64,000 nucleotides of DNA from assembly GCA_024400425.1 (NCBI GenBank), contig JAKSMV010000006.1:60205-124204 (forward strand), given 5' to 3'. The notes below the pieces were generated by a model. It worked only from the letters and a program-made list of their open reading frames with translations. It was not told the DNA's origin and searched no databases. The translations under genes and the position numbers were made by a program. Every line of letters starts with the position of its first letter. The first letter of the stretch is position 1. Positions 9,611 through 17,866 of the stretch are shown piece after piece. The stretch comes from Bacteroidales bacterium. Lineage in GTDB: Bacteria > Bacteroidota > Bacteroidia > Bacteroidales > F082.

Positions 9611-9970
9611 ATGAAGTGGAAAGCCATCATAGGTATGATAGCTGTGTTGTCGGTGTTGTCGTGCAACCGGCAAAAAAACGTTACGCCTGATTACGTCCTT
9701 TCCGAAAGCCAGATGATTGACATCATGACAGATGTGCAAATCATTGAAGCCGACATCAATAACCGCAGGACAAAAGGTTTGGGCACCGATTCCATTTCCA
9801 TTATCTTCTACGACCAACTATTTGAGCATTACGGCATTACGGATAGCATTTTCGACCTCAACCTGAAATACTACACCTACAATCCCACAGTGCTGGAAAA
9901 TATCATGGATTCGGTAACCAACCGACTGCTGAAAGCGCAGATGGAGTCCAGAAAGGACGACAGCCAATAG
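9611..9970 (+). CDS. DUF4296 lipoprotein
   Basis: A 119-residue small lipoprotein: MKWKAIIGMIAVLSVLSC ends in a lipobox with C18. The rest (PDYVLSESQMIDIMTDVQII, then LFEHYGITDSIFDLNLKYY) matches DUF4296, a Bacteroidota family of unknown function, often described as periplasmic and chaperone-like in size. The ATG at 9611 is used; the frame opens further upstream inside recQ but only this start gives a signal sequence. It follows recQ by 22 bases and may be cotranscribed. Confidence 0.8.
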   Translation: MKWKAIIGMIAVLSVLSCNRQKNVTPDYVLSESQMIDIMTDVQIIEADINNRRTKGLGTDSISIIFYDQLFEHYGITDSIFDLNLKYYTYNPTVLENIMDSVTNRLLKAQMESRKDDSQ

Positions 9971-10014
9971 GCGAATGATGTAAACCTTCGCCATCCACAA
10001 TCCAAAAGTATATC

Positions 10015-10027
10015 ACCCCTTCGGGGT
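10015..10027 (+). terminator. Short hairpin between convergent genes
   Basis: ACCCC / GGGGT with a 3-base loop, followed by TTTC. Weak, but placed between two convergent stop codons (9970 and 10032). Confidence 0.35.
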
Positions 10028-10031
10028 TTCA

Positions 10032-11081
10032 TTACCTTCTCAACTCAGCAGCGACTAAACCGTTTAGTTTTTTTGCCGCATCGAGCAACAAGCTCTCGTC
10101 GGTCGGGAAAGGCAAGGTCGGATTCTCCAATTTGGACAATGTCTCTTGCGAGCAAGCCTCGCGGTCGCCTTCCATTGTGGTATATTGGTAATTGAAGTCG
10201 GAAGTCACCTCGAAAGGATAAGAGAAGCGCACACGTTTCAGCGAATTGTCGTAAAACTCAACCACGCCCGAAATTGTGGCACTCTTTGTCATCGTATAGT
10301 CACTCACTTGCGCCTTCTTGCCATTATTGGTCTCGCTGAAACTCACCTTGTCGAGATGATCTGGTTTGCACACGGCATCTTTCAGCACGACATAAACGCA
10401 CACATCATAACGCTTGCCTCTTTCCTCGAAATTGCTGATGTTAGCAGGCAAGGTATTGGCCTCAAAAGCAAGCAGTTCGCCAGCAAAACCACGCGGCAAA
10501 GACAACTCCTTGTCGTTATCGAAACTCACCAACACCTTTTCGGCCTGGCGAAGCATGGCCGCACGCCTATATTCCATGATATGCGAATTTGAAGGAACGG
10601 TATGGCGCAGTTGCGAGATATACGATTCCGCCTCAGCAGCATCGTCGGGGTTACGTGTAACCAACAACTGGTTGATTTTCGCCATCAAGTAGGTTTCTGC
10701 CTTGTTGCGAGCCATCATCACCTCCTCGTCTAGGTCGAGAGGGGCATAATTGATGTCTTTCTTCAATTGCGTTGGCAAACACGACAAAGCCTCGTAACGG
10801 CCTGCCATGCTGACATAACGCTGATAAATTTCAGGCCAAGCATCAGGCTGTCCCGTAGCCTTCAGTTCTTGGATGCGATTGTGGTCGGCTTGGTTGGCCT
10901 TATGGTATGACGCCGCCACCCAGTTGATATGCTTAGGATTCAGGTCGCCATCACAAATCTTGGGCGACAAGTTCTGTATCAACTGGTCATATTCCTGTGC
11001 TTCATAGAGTTTCTGATAGGAATTGCACGAAGCTGCCATGCCACAAAGCAATAAGGCGGGGATGAATTTCAGGTATCTCAT
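10032..11081 (-). CDS. Lipoprotein of unknown function
   Basis: A 349-residue predicted lipoprotein (MRYLKFIPALLLCGMAASC, lipobox cysteine C19). The N-terminal half is helical and TPR-like (YEAQEYDQLIQNL, WVAASYHKANQADHNRIQEL), and the C-terminal half appears beta-rich. No family was recognised. It is probably anchored in the periplasm or outer membrane. It sits alone, divergent from the prenyl synthase gene. Confidence 0.6.
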   Translation of the reverse strand: MRYLKFIPALLLCGMAASCNSYQKLYEAQEYDQLIQNLSPKICDGDLNPKHINWVAASYHKANQADHNRIQELKATGQPDAWPEIYQRYVSMAGRYEALSCLPTQLKKDINYAPLDLDEEVMMARNKAETYLMAKINQLLVTRNPDDAAEAESYISQLRHTVPSNSHIMEYRRAAMLRQAEKVLVSFDNDKELSLPRGFAGELLAFEANTLPANISNFEERGKRYDVCVYVVLKDAVCKPDHLDKVSFSETNNGKKAQVSDYTMTKSATISGVVEFYDNSLKRVRFSYPFEVTSDFNYQYTTMEGDREACSQETLSKLENPTLPFPTDESLLLDAAKKLNGLVAAELRR

Positions 11082-11156
11082 AGTCTGAATAAAGGTTAAA
11101 AACTATGAAATACTAACAAATTTCGCACCAAATAGGATAGATTGGCGATAATTCTT

Positions 11157-11164
11157 TACTTTTG
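11157..11164 (+). promoter_or_regulatory. -7 box of the prenyl synthase gene
   Basis: TACTTTTG, 22 bases before the ATG at 11187. It lies inside a longer open frame starting at 11142, which argues that the upstream start is not used. Confidence 0.6.
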
Positions 11165-11186
11165 TGCAACAAAATATCATTTTATC

Positions 11187-12158
11187 ATGGAAAGAATAAA
11201 GCAATTGCAGCAACGTTTCGCTGATTTTCTGGCCCAAAGCGACCTTGACGGCCAACCGACCGAATTATACGCACCTATTTCATATACACTCATGCAGCCC
11301 GGAAAACGCCTTCGTCCGATGCTCTGCCTCTTGGCCAACGACCTGTTTGGCGGGAAAGAAGAGGATGCCCTCTGGCCAGCCTTGGCTTTGGAGACCTTCC
11401 ACAACTTCACCTTGATACACGACGACATCATGGACAAGGCTCCCATGCGTCGCGGCCTGCCTACGGTATATCAGAAATGGAACTCTGACATCGCCATCCT
11501 TTCGGGTGATAACATGCTTGCGATGGCTTTCGAATTTGCACTGAAAGCACCTAAAGGCGCAGAAGCTGCCCGATTGCTCGGCAAGGTGGCTCGCGAAGTG
11601 TGCGAAGGCCAACAATACGACCTCAACTACGAAACCCAAGGCAACGTCAGCATCAACGAATACTTGGAAATGATTCGACTCAAGACTGCCGTGCTGCTTG
11701 CCACGAGTCTGCAAATGGGTGCCATGCTGGCAGGTGCCGACCCGAAAAACCAGCAAGCCATGTATGATTTCGGCATTGCCCTCGGCATCAGCTTCCAACT
11801 GCAAGACGACATTCTCGACCTTTACAGCGATGTGGAAGTGTTCGGCAAACGCCATGGCGGCGACATAGCCGACAACAAGAAGACCTACCTTTATCTCAAG
11901 GCCTTGGAACTGGCTACCGAGCGTGACCGCAAGCGTCTCACCGACCTATTCAAGATGCACATCGACCACGACGAAGACGAAAAGATTGCCGAAGTGAAAA
12001 CCATCTACGACCGGTTGCATGTGAAGGAAGCTGTCGAAGAGGTGATGGCAGAATACGACAAAAAGGCCTTCGCGGCACTCGATTCCATCGACCTACCCGA
12101 AGAAAAGAAAGCTCACTTAAGGAGCTATGCCGAAAAACTTGCCGGCAGGAAGAAGTAA
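11187..12158 (+). CDS. Polyprenyl diphosphate synthase
   Basis: A 323-residue trans-isoprenyl diphosphate synthase. The two aspartate-rich motifs are LIHDDIMD and LQDDILDLY, and the substrate-binding GKRLRPML segment precedes the first. It condenses isopentenyl diphosphate with an allylic diphosphate to make the chain for quinones or other isoprenoids; product length cannot be read reliably. The ATG at 11187 lies just below a -7 box. It is convergent with the lysine-rich gene at 12238. Confidence 0.88.
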   Translation: MERIKQLQQRFADFLAQSDLDGQPTELYAPISYTLMQPGKRLRPMLCLLANDLFGGKEEDALWPALALETFHNFTLIHDDIMDKAPMRRGLPTVYQKWNSDIAILSGDNMLAMAFEFALKAPKGAEAARLLGKVAREVCEGQQYDLNYETQGNVSINEYLEMIRLKTAVLLATSLQMGAMLAGADPKNQQAMYDFGIALGISFQLQDDILDLYSDVEVFGKRHGGDIADNKKTYLYLKALELATERDRKRLTDLFKMHIDHDEDEKIAEVKTIYDRLHVKEAVEEVMAEYDKKAFAALDSIDLPEEKKAHLRSYAEKLAGRKK

Positions 12159-12180
12159 AGACTATCCGATAAAAAAACAC

Positions 12181-12212
12181 TGAAGGGGAAGATGCTCACA
12201 TCCTCCCCTTCA
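12181..12212 (-). terminator. Terminator between convergent genes
   Basis: A 14-bp stem with one mismatch (12181-12194 with 12199-12212, loop CTCA). Read on the minus strand it is followed by GTGTTTTTTTATC, so it mainly ends the 12579-12238 transcript. Confidence 0.7.
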
Positions 12213-12237
12213 TCGTTTGAATCAAAAAACTAATTGC

Positions 12238-12579
12238 TTACTTTTCTGTTTTTTCAGCCTTCTTAGCATCAGCTTTCTTTGCTTCAGGCTTCACGGCCTT
12301 TTCAGCCTTTGCCTTTTTCTCGGCTTCACAGCACGATTTTGGTTCTGCCTTCTTGGCACTGCACTTGTGGCCTTCAGCACATTTCTTGCCTTCACAAGCT
12401 TTTGGAGTAGCTTCCTTGCTTTGCTCATTCGATGTTACGACTGGCTTGTCTTGTTTCTTAGCGGTAGCAGTCGTTACGGCTGGCTTTTTCTTAGTGTTGT
12501 CTTGAGCCTGAACATTTTGTACACTCATTGCGCTGATGGCGAAGAATGCCAAAGCTCCAAAAAGAATGGATTTCTTCAT
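12238..12579 (-). CDS. Secreted lysine/alanine-rich protein with cysteine cluster
   Basis: A 113-residue protein with a signal peptide (MKKSILFGALAFFAISAMS...VQAQ). The mature part is very rich in Lys, Ala and Glu and holds six cysteines between about residues 62 and 84 (CEGKKC, HKC, SCCE). The rest is low complexity (KKADAKKAEKTEK), suggesting disorder. No family was recognised. The Cys/His cluster could bind a metal, but that is inference. Confidence 0.6.
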   Translation of the reverse strand: MKKSILFGALAFFAISAMSVQNVQAQDNTKKKPAVTTATAKKQDKPVVTSNEQSKEATPKACEGKKCAEGHKCSAKKAEPKSCCEAEKKAKAEKAVKPEAKKADAKKAEKTEK

Positions 12580-12670
12580 GATGATTTGATTTTTAATGTA
12601 TTAATGTTTATTTATGCTTCCAAAGTTTGAAAGGACTGATTCAGATTATTGCAAATACTATACCAAAATC

Positions 12671-13213
12671 CTAAAAATGTATTCCCGTATAAATCGGATC
12701 GGTTTGTATGGCATTGCTTTCGTGGAGGGCGCGGTCGAGGATACGGACCTCAAACTTCACCGTATCTGTGGGCGAAAACGGATTCTGCACCTGCATCTTA
12801 TACTCAATCGTGCCAGAAATGGGCTTTACTTCATCGTTGGAAATCAAGCGTTTGAACCTTGAATTAAACGAAACCGTGTCGTATTGCTGCGTTTGCTGGT
12901 TCCAAAACACCAAAGGCATCTTCACAAACTGCCCGTTCACCGACTTGAAATAATCGACCACCATATTATAATAATGCGGATCGTTAGGGCCAAAAGGATA
13001 AATCGAGTCGGCATCGTCAAGACCCAAGTCGCCATCGCCATCGGTGTAGCTGAACGAGAGTATGCCTTCGCCGCTGAAAGTGCTGTCGGCATTGAAGATA
13101 TAAGTGAACCCACTGTAGGTGATATGCGGCTCGACAGGATATTCCACCTCCTGACGGCACGAAACCATCATCATGAGCATCGTCAATGTCACCATCAAAG
13201 CTATCCTTTTCAT
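12671..13213 (-). CDS. Lipoprotein of unknown function
   Basis: A 180-residue lipoprotein (MKRIALMVTLTMLMMMVSC, lipobox C19). A SYTDGDGDLGLDDAD stretch near residue 55-70 resembles the acidic calcium-binding-like segment found in many Bacteroidales lipoproteins. The remainder looks beta-sandwich-like. Function unknown. It is transcribed alone, divergent from the fucosidase. Confidence 0.6.
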   Translation of the reverse strand: MKRIALMVTLTMLMMMVSCRQEVEYPVEPHITYSGFTYIFNADSTFSGEGILSFSYTDGDGDLGLDDADSIYPFGPNDPHYYNMVVDYFKSVNGQFVKMPLVFWNQQTQQYDTVSFNSRFKRLISNDEVKPISGTIEYKMQVQNPFSPTDTVKFEVRILDRALHESNAIQTDPIYTGIHF

Positions 13214-13278
13214 TGCATCAGAATTGAGCGGTAAAAGTACAATATTTCTTCAAGATGAAGGCATAGGGCAGAAAGTTT

Positions 13279-13286
13279 TATCTTTG
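13279..13286 (+). promoter_or_regulatory. -7 box of the fucosidase gene
   Basis: TATCTTTG, 32 bases before the ATG at 13319. Confidence 0.55.
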
Positions 13287-13318
13287 CGGCGCAATCACGA
13301 CAAAAAGACAGACAGAAA

Positions 13319-14722
13319 ATGAAACATCACGTCCTACCTCTTTTGCTAATTATGGCGATAATGCCACAGCTCAACGCACAAACCGACCAACAGCCCGAAA
13401 CCGACCCCGTCATCACCAACCGCATCAGCCAATGGCAAGACCTCAAGTTCGGCTTTATGATGCACTGGGGCATCTATTCGCAATGGGGTGTTGTAGAGTC
13501 GTGGTCGATCTGCAACGAGCCATGGATCAACCGCAACGGCGCCGATTACTACGAATACAAGCACGCCTACCAAAACTTGAACACCACCTTCAATCCCGTC
13601 AACTTCAACCCCGAACTTTGGGCCGACCTGGCCAAGGAAGCCGGCATGAGATACGTCGTGTTCACCACCAAGCACCACGATGGCTTCTGCATGTTCGACA
13701 CAAAGGAGACCACCTACTCCATCACCGACCAGAGCTGTCCATTCTCAAACAACGAGCGAGCCGACATCACAGGCGAAATCGTGAAAGCTTTCCGCGAAAA
13801 AGGCTTTTGGACCGGCCTCTATTTCTCGAAACCCGACTGGCACTGCGACGACTATTGGGCACACGAATGGGCTACCCCCGACCGTAATGTCAACTACGAC
13901 CCACAAGAATATCCCGAGCGTTTCCAGAAATACAAAGACTTTACCTACAATCAGATACGCGAACTCACCCACAATTATGGCGACATTGACATCTTGTGGC
14001 TCGACGGCGGATGGGTGCGACCCGAGTGGAGCGTCAACGAGGAAACCCGTCCGTGGTTAGGTTGCCAAGGCTGGATTCAGGACATAGATATGCCCAAGAT
14101 AGCCACCATGGCACGCGCCGACAATCCCGACCTCATCATCGTCGATCGTTCGGTAGGCGGAAAATACGAAAACTACCAGACCCCTGAACAACAAGTGCCC
14201 GACACACTTCTCCCCTATCCTTGGGAAACCTGCATGTCGATGGGTAATTCATGGTCGTATGTCGAGACCGACGAATACAAGAGCACCAACCGCATCATCC
14301 ACCTCTTGTGCGACATCGTGGCCAAAGGCGGCAACTACCTGCTGAATGTCGGTCCAAGCCCCGATGGAAGTCTGCCCCCAACTGCCGTGGAACGCATGCA
14401 CGAAATCGGCGAGTGGATGAAGGTGAACGGCGATGCCATTTACGGCACACGACCCGTTTATCCCTACGCCTATGGTCGCTTCCGCTTCACGCAAAAAGAC
14501 GGAAAAATCTACGGCATCTATCTGTTAGATGAAACCGAGACACCTGTTCCAAACGAGTACTACATCGATGCCCCGCTGATACAGCTTAAGACAGGAAAAA
14601 TCAATGTATTAGGAACAAAAGCAAAGGCACGTCTCACCGAAAAAGACGGACAATACACCATCACGATGGATGCGCCAGTGCAACTGCCACACGCCATCGT
14701 TTTCGAAATGAAAGGCAAGTAA
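13319..14722 (+). CDS. Alpha-L-fucosidase, GH29
   Basis: A 467-residue secreted glycoside hydrolase with signal peptide (MKHHVLPLLLIMAIMPQLNAQ). Family GH29 landmarks are FGFMMHWGIYSQWG (44-57), YVVFTTKHHDGFCMFD (112-127) and the catalytic nucleophile D229 in ILWLDGGW. It releases alpha-linked L-fucose from glycans in the periplasm. No other carbohydrate genes, SusC/D pair or fucose catabolism genes adjoin it, so it is an isolated enzyme rather than part of a polysaccharide locus here. It is convergent with purE, with 3 bases between stops. Confidence 0.9.
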   Translation: MKHHVLPLLLIMAIMPQLNAQTDQQPETDPVITNRISQWQDLKFGFMMHWGIYSQWGVVESWSICNEPWINRNGADYYEYKHAYQNLNTTFNPVNFNPELWADLAKEAGMRYVVFTTKHHDGFCMFDTKETTYSITDQSCPFSNNERADITGEIVKAFREKGFWTGLYFSKPDWHCDDYWAHEWATPDRNVNYDPQEYPERFQKYKDFTYNQIRELTHNYGDIDILWLDGGWVRPEWSVNEETRPWLGCQGWIQDIDMPKIATMARADNPDLIIVDRSVGGKYENYQTPEQQVPDTLLPYPWETCMSMGNSWSYVETDEYKSTNRIIHLLCDIVAKGGNYLLNVGPSPDGSLPPTAVERMHEIGEWMKVNGDAIYGTRPVYPYAYGRFRFTQKDGKIYGIYLLDETETPVPNEYYIDAPLIQLKTGKINVLGTKAKARLTEKDGQYTITMDAPVQLPHAIVFEMKGK

Positions 14723-14725
14723 GAA

Positions 14726-15232
14726 TCAGTTCGTCTTGAACTTATACTTCACTTCTTTCAACTCGGCATTGGCTTTCGTAATCTTGTTTTTCAGGCCTTC
14801 CTTATAGTTTTCCACCTTGGCAGCCACAGCGGCATCACCTAAAGCGAGCATCTCGGCAGCAAGGATGGCAGCATTGAGCGAAGCATTCACGCCCACGGTG
14901 GCGACAGGAATTCCAGGAGGCATTTGTATGATGCTCAGCATGGCATCCATGCCATCCAGCATACCCTTCACCGGCACACCGATGACAGGCAATGTTGTGT
15001 TGGCGGCAATGACGCCAGGCAAGGCAGCAGCCATTCCCGCAGCAGCGATGATGACCTTAATGCCACGGCCTTTGGCCTCGTGGGCAAACTGTTCCACCTC
15101 ATGAGGCGTACGGTGCGCACTCAAGGCGTTCATTTCGAAAGGAATCTCAAGGTCGTCGAAAAATTGGGCAGCTTTCTCAAGAACAGGAAGGTCGGATGTG
15201 CTTCCCATGATTATGCTTACTATTGGAGTCAT
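14726..15232 (-). CDS. purE: N5-carboxyaminoimidazole ribonucleotide mutase
   Basis: A 168-residue class I PurE. The conserved IIMGSTSDLPVLEKA (6-20) and NALSAHRTP segments form the nucleotide and carboxyl-transfer site, and GMLDGMDAMLSI matches the family. It rearranges N5-CAIR to CAIR in purine synthesis. It faces hpt, a purine salvage gene, with a divergent promoter region between them. Confidence 0.93.
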   Translation of the reverse strand: MTPIVSIIMGSTSDLPVLEKAAQFFDDLEIPFEMNALSAHRTPHEVEQFAHEAKGRGIKVIIAAAGMAAALPGVIAANTTLPVIGVPVKGMLDGMDAMLSIIQMPPGIPVATVGVNASLNAAILAAEMLALGDAAVAAKVENYKEGLKNKITKANAELKEVKYKFKTN

Positions 15233-15262
15233 TTTTTCTCGTTTAGAATTTAAGGGTTAGTT

Positions 15263-15290
15263 GTAGAGACGTCGAACTATCGCATCTCAT
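15263..15290. repeat. GAGACG-type palindrome, degenerate copy
   Basis: GTAGAGACGTCG and CGCATCTCAT flank a short centre, an imperfect copy of the dispersed GTAGAGACG...CGTCTCTAC palindrome family of this window. Confidence 0.5.
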
Positions 15291-15304
15291 AGGGTTTAAT
15301 GAGG

Positions 15305-15312
15305 CAAAAATA
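15305..15312 (-). promoter_or_regulatory. -7 box of purE
   Basis: TATTTTTG on the minus strand; transcription would start near 15298 and cross an imperfect palindrome (15263-15290) before the ATG at 15232. Confidence 0.5.
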
Positions 15313-15352
15313 GTTTTTTTTCTTTTTCGGGTCAATCAGTGTTTTCAATTTG

Positions 15353-15360
15353 TATCTTTG
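15353..15360 (+). promoter_or_regulatory. -7 box of hpt
   Basis: TATCTTTG, 44 bases upstream of the hpt ATG. Confidence 0.55.
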
Positions 15361-15404
15361 TAACGTGATGACAACCTATCGCAAAAGCATATAAACATCT
15401 GACA

Positions 15405-15944
15405 ATGAAAACGGTAAAGGTATTAGACAAGGAATTTTCCATTTACATTCCACAAGAAGAAATAGAAAAAAAGATACAACCCATCGCTGAGCAGATCAGC
15501 AACGACATGAGAGGGAAGAACCCGCTGTTTCTCGTGATACTCAACGGGGCCTTCATGTTTGCTTCCGAATTGTTCAAGAAAATAACCATTCCTTGCGAGA
15601 TTTCCTTCGTGAAACTGTCGTCGTATAGCGGCACGACCTCGACCAACGTAGTCAGGGAACTCATCGGATTGGACCATTCCTTGGAAGGACGCAACGTGAT
15701 TATCGTTGAAGACATCATCGAAACTGGCCAAACCATCAACTACACCATTCACAAACTCAGCGATTTAGGAGCTGCTGACGTGCGTGTTGCCACACTATTC
15801 TTCAAGCCACAGCTGTTCACTTGCGATTTCCCGATACAATACAAAGCGATGGATATCGACAATGAGTTCATCGTTGGCTTCGGCCTCGACTACAACCAAC
15901 AGGGACGCAATCTGCCCGACATCTATAAAATAATTGAGAATTAA
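15405..15944 (+). CDS. hpt: Hypoxanthine phosphoribosyltransferase
   Basis: A 179-residue type I phosphoribosyltransferase. The PRPP-binding loop is VIIVEDIIETGQT (about 98-110), and ILNGAFMFASEL forms the N-terminal substrate segment. It salvages hypoxanthine (and usually guanine) to the nucleotide. The gene precedes adk, another purine nucleotide enzyme, but a 213-base repeat-containing gap separates them. Confidence 0.92.
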   Translation: MKTVKVLDKEFSIYIPQEEIEKKIQPIAEQISNDMRGKNPLFLVILNGAFMFASELFKKITIPCEISFVKLSSYSGTTSTNVVRELIGLDHSLEGRNVIIVEDIIETGQTINYTIHKLSDLGAADVRVATLFFKPQLFTCDFPIQYKAMDIDNEFIVGFGLDYNQQGRNLPDIYKIIEN

Positions 15945-15969
15945 GAATTGAGAAACGGTATAAATTAAA

Positions 15970-16120
15970 AAAGTCCAAAAATCAATGCTTCGGCTCCGCT
16001 CAGCATCCCACAAAGTCCCACAGTCACAAAGTCAAATCGTCCACAAGTCAATGCTTCGGCTCCGCTCAGCATCCCAATATCCCAAAGTCAAATAGTCTAT
16101 TCGTCCCAAAGTCCAATAAA
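15970..16120. repeat. Intergenic repeat tract between hpt and adk
   Basis: Two exact 29-bp copies (15982-16010 and 16048-16076) contain GCTTCGGCTCCGCTCAGC. Between and after them come degenerate GTCCACAAGTC / CACAAAGTC units. The same two sequence types recur at 28806-28955, and the GTCCACAAGTC type at 61330-61430. Confidence 0.75.
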
Positions 16121-16157
16121 CAATTCAAGGAATCAACAACAAACAACTCAACATATT

Positions 16158-16730
16158 ATGCTTAACATCATTCTTTTTGGCCCTCCAGGAGCCGGCAAGG
16201 GAACACAATCGCAGTTCCTTCGCGAAAAATACCAGCTCACCTACATCTCGACAGGCGAAATCCTGCGTGAGGAGATTGCAGCCGAAACTGAACTCGGACT
16301 GCAGGTGAAGGAAATTATCAGCCAAGGCAACCTCGTCAGCGACGAAATCGTGGCTAAGATCATCGAGAAGCGTCTCTCCGAAAACCTGACTTCGGCTGGT
16401 TTCCTCTTCGATGGCTATCCACGCACCGTGAAACAAGCCGAGATTCTCGATGAGATGATGAAGAAATACAACATGAACCTCACAGGTGTTTTGAGTCTTG
16501 AAGTGCCTGAGAACCTGCTTATCGAGCGTATGCTTGAACGTGGCAAGACCAGTGGCCGTGCCGACGACAACATCGACTCCATCAAGCACCGCTTTGTGGA
16601 ATACGAAGCCAAGACCCGTCCTGTGCTCGACTACTATGTCGGCAAAGGCAACCTGCACCCAGTGAATGGTGTCGGCGAGATTCCACAGATTTTCGAAAAC
16701 CTCTGCAAGGTCATCGACGGAATCAGATAA
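16158..16730 (+). CDS. adk: Adenylate kinase
   Basis: A 190-residue short-type adenylate kinase. The P-loop is GPPGAGKG (8-15), and FDGYPRT and ISTGEILREE are the AMP-binding landmarks. It is about 25 residues shorter than the long form because the zinc/INSERT lid is replaced by a short lid, as usual for this phylum. It interconverts ATP, ADP and AMP in the cytoplasm. A strong terminator follows. Confidence 0.95.
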   Translation: MLNIILFGPPGAGKGTQSQFLREKYQLTYISTGEILREEIAAETELGLQVKEIISQGNLVSDEIVAKIIEKRLSENLTSAGFLFDGYPRTVKQAEILDEMMKKYNMNLTGVLSLEVPENLLIERMLERGKTSGRADDNIDSIKHRFVEYEAKTRPVLDYYVGKGNLHPVNGVGEIPQIFENLCKVIDGIR

Positions 16731-16765
16731 TGCAGAGAGCGCATGCCGCTCTGATTAAACGAATT

Positions 16766-16827
16766 GTCTCCACGTATCGCGCGTATCTTTTTCTCAAGAT
16801 ACAAGTAATACGTGGAGACTTTTTTTT
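16766..16827 (+). terminator. adk terminator
   Basis: A 12-bp perfect stem (GTCTCCACGTAT at 16766-16777, complement at 16808-16819) with an inner hairpin region, then eight T. Confidence 0.85.
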
Positions 16828-16836
16828 GCGTTTATA

Positions 16837-17289
16837 TCAAGCTAACTCGCTTTCCAGAAGCGCCTTGCAACCTTCCTCGACATCTTGCCATGTGGCTTCG
16901 AAATCGCCCGTGTACCAAGGGTCGGCCACATCGCCTGGACGATGGGTAAAATCCATCAACAGACTGATTTTATGCTCGATATCATCCCCAAACATCCGTT
17001 TCAGGTTACGGAGGTTGTTGTGGTCCATGGCAACGATTCGGTCGTAATAATCGTAATCCTGCCGCGTCATTTGTCGGGCAGTCTTGCCGGCACAGCCTAT
17101 GCCATGTTCGGCAAGTTTGCGACGCGCTGGCGGATAGACCGGGTTGCCGATTTCCTCAGTCGAAGTGGCTGCCGAGGCAATCTCGAACTGCGATTCAAGG
17201 CCAGCATCGCTCACCATTTGCTTCATCACAAATTCAGCCATTGGACTGCGGCAGATGTTGCCGTGACAAACAAAAAGTATCTTGTGCAT
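16837..17289 (-). CDS. Low-molecular-weight protein-tyrosine phosphatase
   Basis: A 150-residue phosphatase. The N-terminal active-site loop is VCHGNICRS, with nucleophile C8 and R14, and the general acid is the Asp of DPWYTGDF near residue 120. It dephosphorylates phosphotyrosine; in bacteria such enzymes often act on capsule-export tyrosine kinases, but none is nearby. It begins 12 bases after the DUF2147 gene and is probably cotranscribed with it. Confidence 0.9.
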   Translation of the reverse strand: MHKILFVCHGNICRSPMAEFVMKQMVSDAGLESQFEIASAATSTEEIGNPVYPPARRKLAEHGIGCAGKTARQMTRQDYDYYDRIVAMDHNNLRNLKRMFGDDIEHKISLLMDFTHRPGDVADPWYTGDFEATWQDVEEGCKALLESELA

Positions 17290-17301
17290 CTTAAGGCAGC
17301 T

Positions 17302-17760
17302 TCATTTGATTTTCGTCCAATAAGCCTTTTCGCTGATGCCAAGCACACTGCCTCTCAGCATCAATTTACCATCGGGTTGGAACTCACAGGTGACTTTGGC
17401 ACGGATGCCACGCTGCGGGTCGTAGATTTTCGTTCCATCCCACACTTTCTTTTCGGCATTGTACTTCAATCCATCGAACAGCACGATTTGGGTGCAAGGC
17501 AGTTTGCGCAGGCTCTTGTCGGGGTTCTTTTCATCTAGCAGCACCTTACCATTTTCGTCCTTGTCAATCTCCATCCAGAAAATCTGGCCTTTGAAAGAAC
17601 CATCGCGGTTTTGAGTAACATGGACTTTAAAGTGGTCCTTTCCCTTAATCGATTCATAATCTCCTATAATACTGTTTCCTAATGAATTATCTCCTTTTGT
17701 CTGAGCAAAAGAAATGACAGCCAAAACAAGGGCCAAAACTGTGAAAAGTGCTTTTTTCAT
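17302..17760 (-). CDS. DUF2147 secreted protein
   Basis: A 152-residue protein with signal peptide (MKKALFTVLALVLAVISFAQ) and a DUF2147 domain (IIGDYESIKGKDHFKVHV, DGLKYNAEKKVWDGTKIYDP). The family is a small periplasmic beta-barrel of unknown role. It is first in a two-gene unit with the phosphatase. Confidence 0.8.
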   Translation of the reverse strand: MKKALFTVLALVLAVISFAQTKGDNSLGNSIIGDYESIKGKDHFKVHVTQNRDGSFKGQIFWMEIDKDENGKVLLDEKNPDKSLRKLPCTQIVLFDGLKYNAEKKVWDGTKIYDPQRGIRAKVTCEFQPDGKLMLRGSVLGISEKAYWTKIK

Positions 17761-17784
17761 TTACATTGATTTTAAAATACGCTG

Positions 17785-17792
17785 CAAAAATA
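17785..17792 (-). promoter_or_regulatory. -7 box of the DUF2147 gene
   Basis: TATTTTTG on the minus strand, 24 bases before the ATG. It immediately follows the terminator of the upstream VWA gene. Confidence 0.55.
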
Positions 17793-17793
17793 T

Positions 17794-17823
17794 AAGATTT
17801 TTGGCAGTTTTGCCAAAAATCTT
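17794..17823 (-). terminator. Terminator of the VWA gene
   Basis: A perfect 13-bp inverted repeat (17794-17806 with 17811-17823) with T-rich stem; the next promoter box begins one base beyond it. Confidence 0.65.
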
Positions 17824-17866
17824 ATCTATTGTCAAATTCGTAAACCGAACCAGAAGTATCGCCTAT

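Noticed and set aside
13319..14722. Polysaccharide utilisation locus around the fucosidase
   Set aside because: No SusC/SusD pair, regulator or other glycoside hydrolase adjoins the gene.
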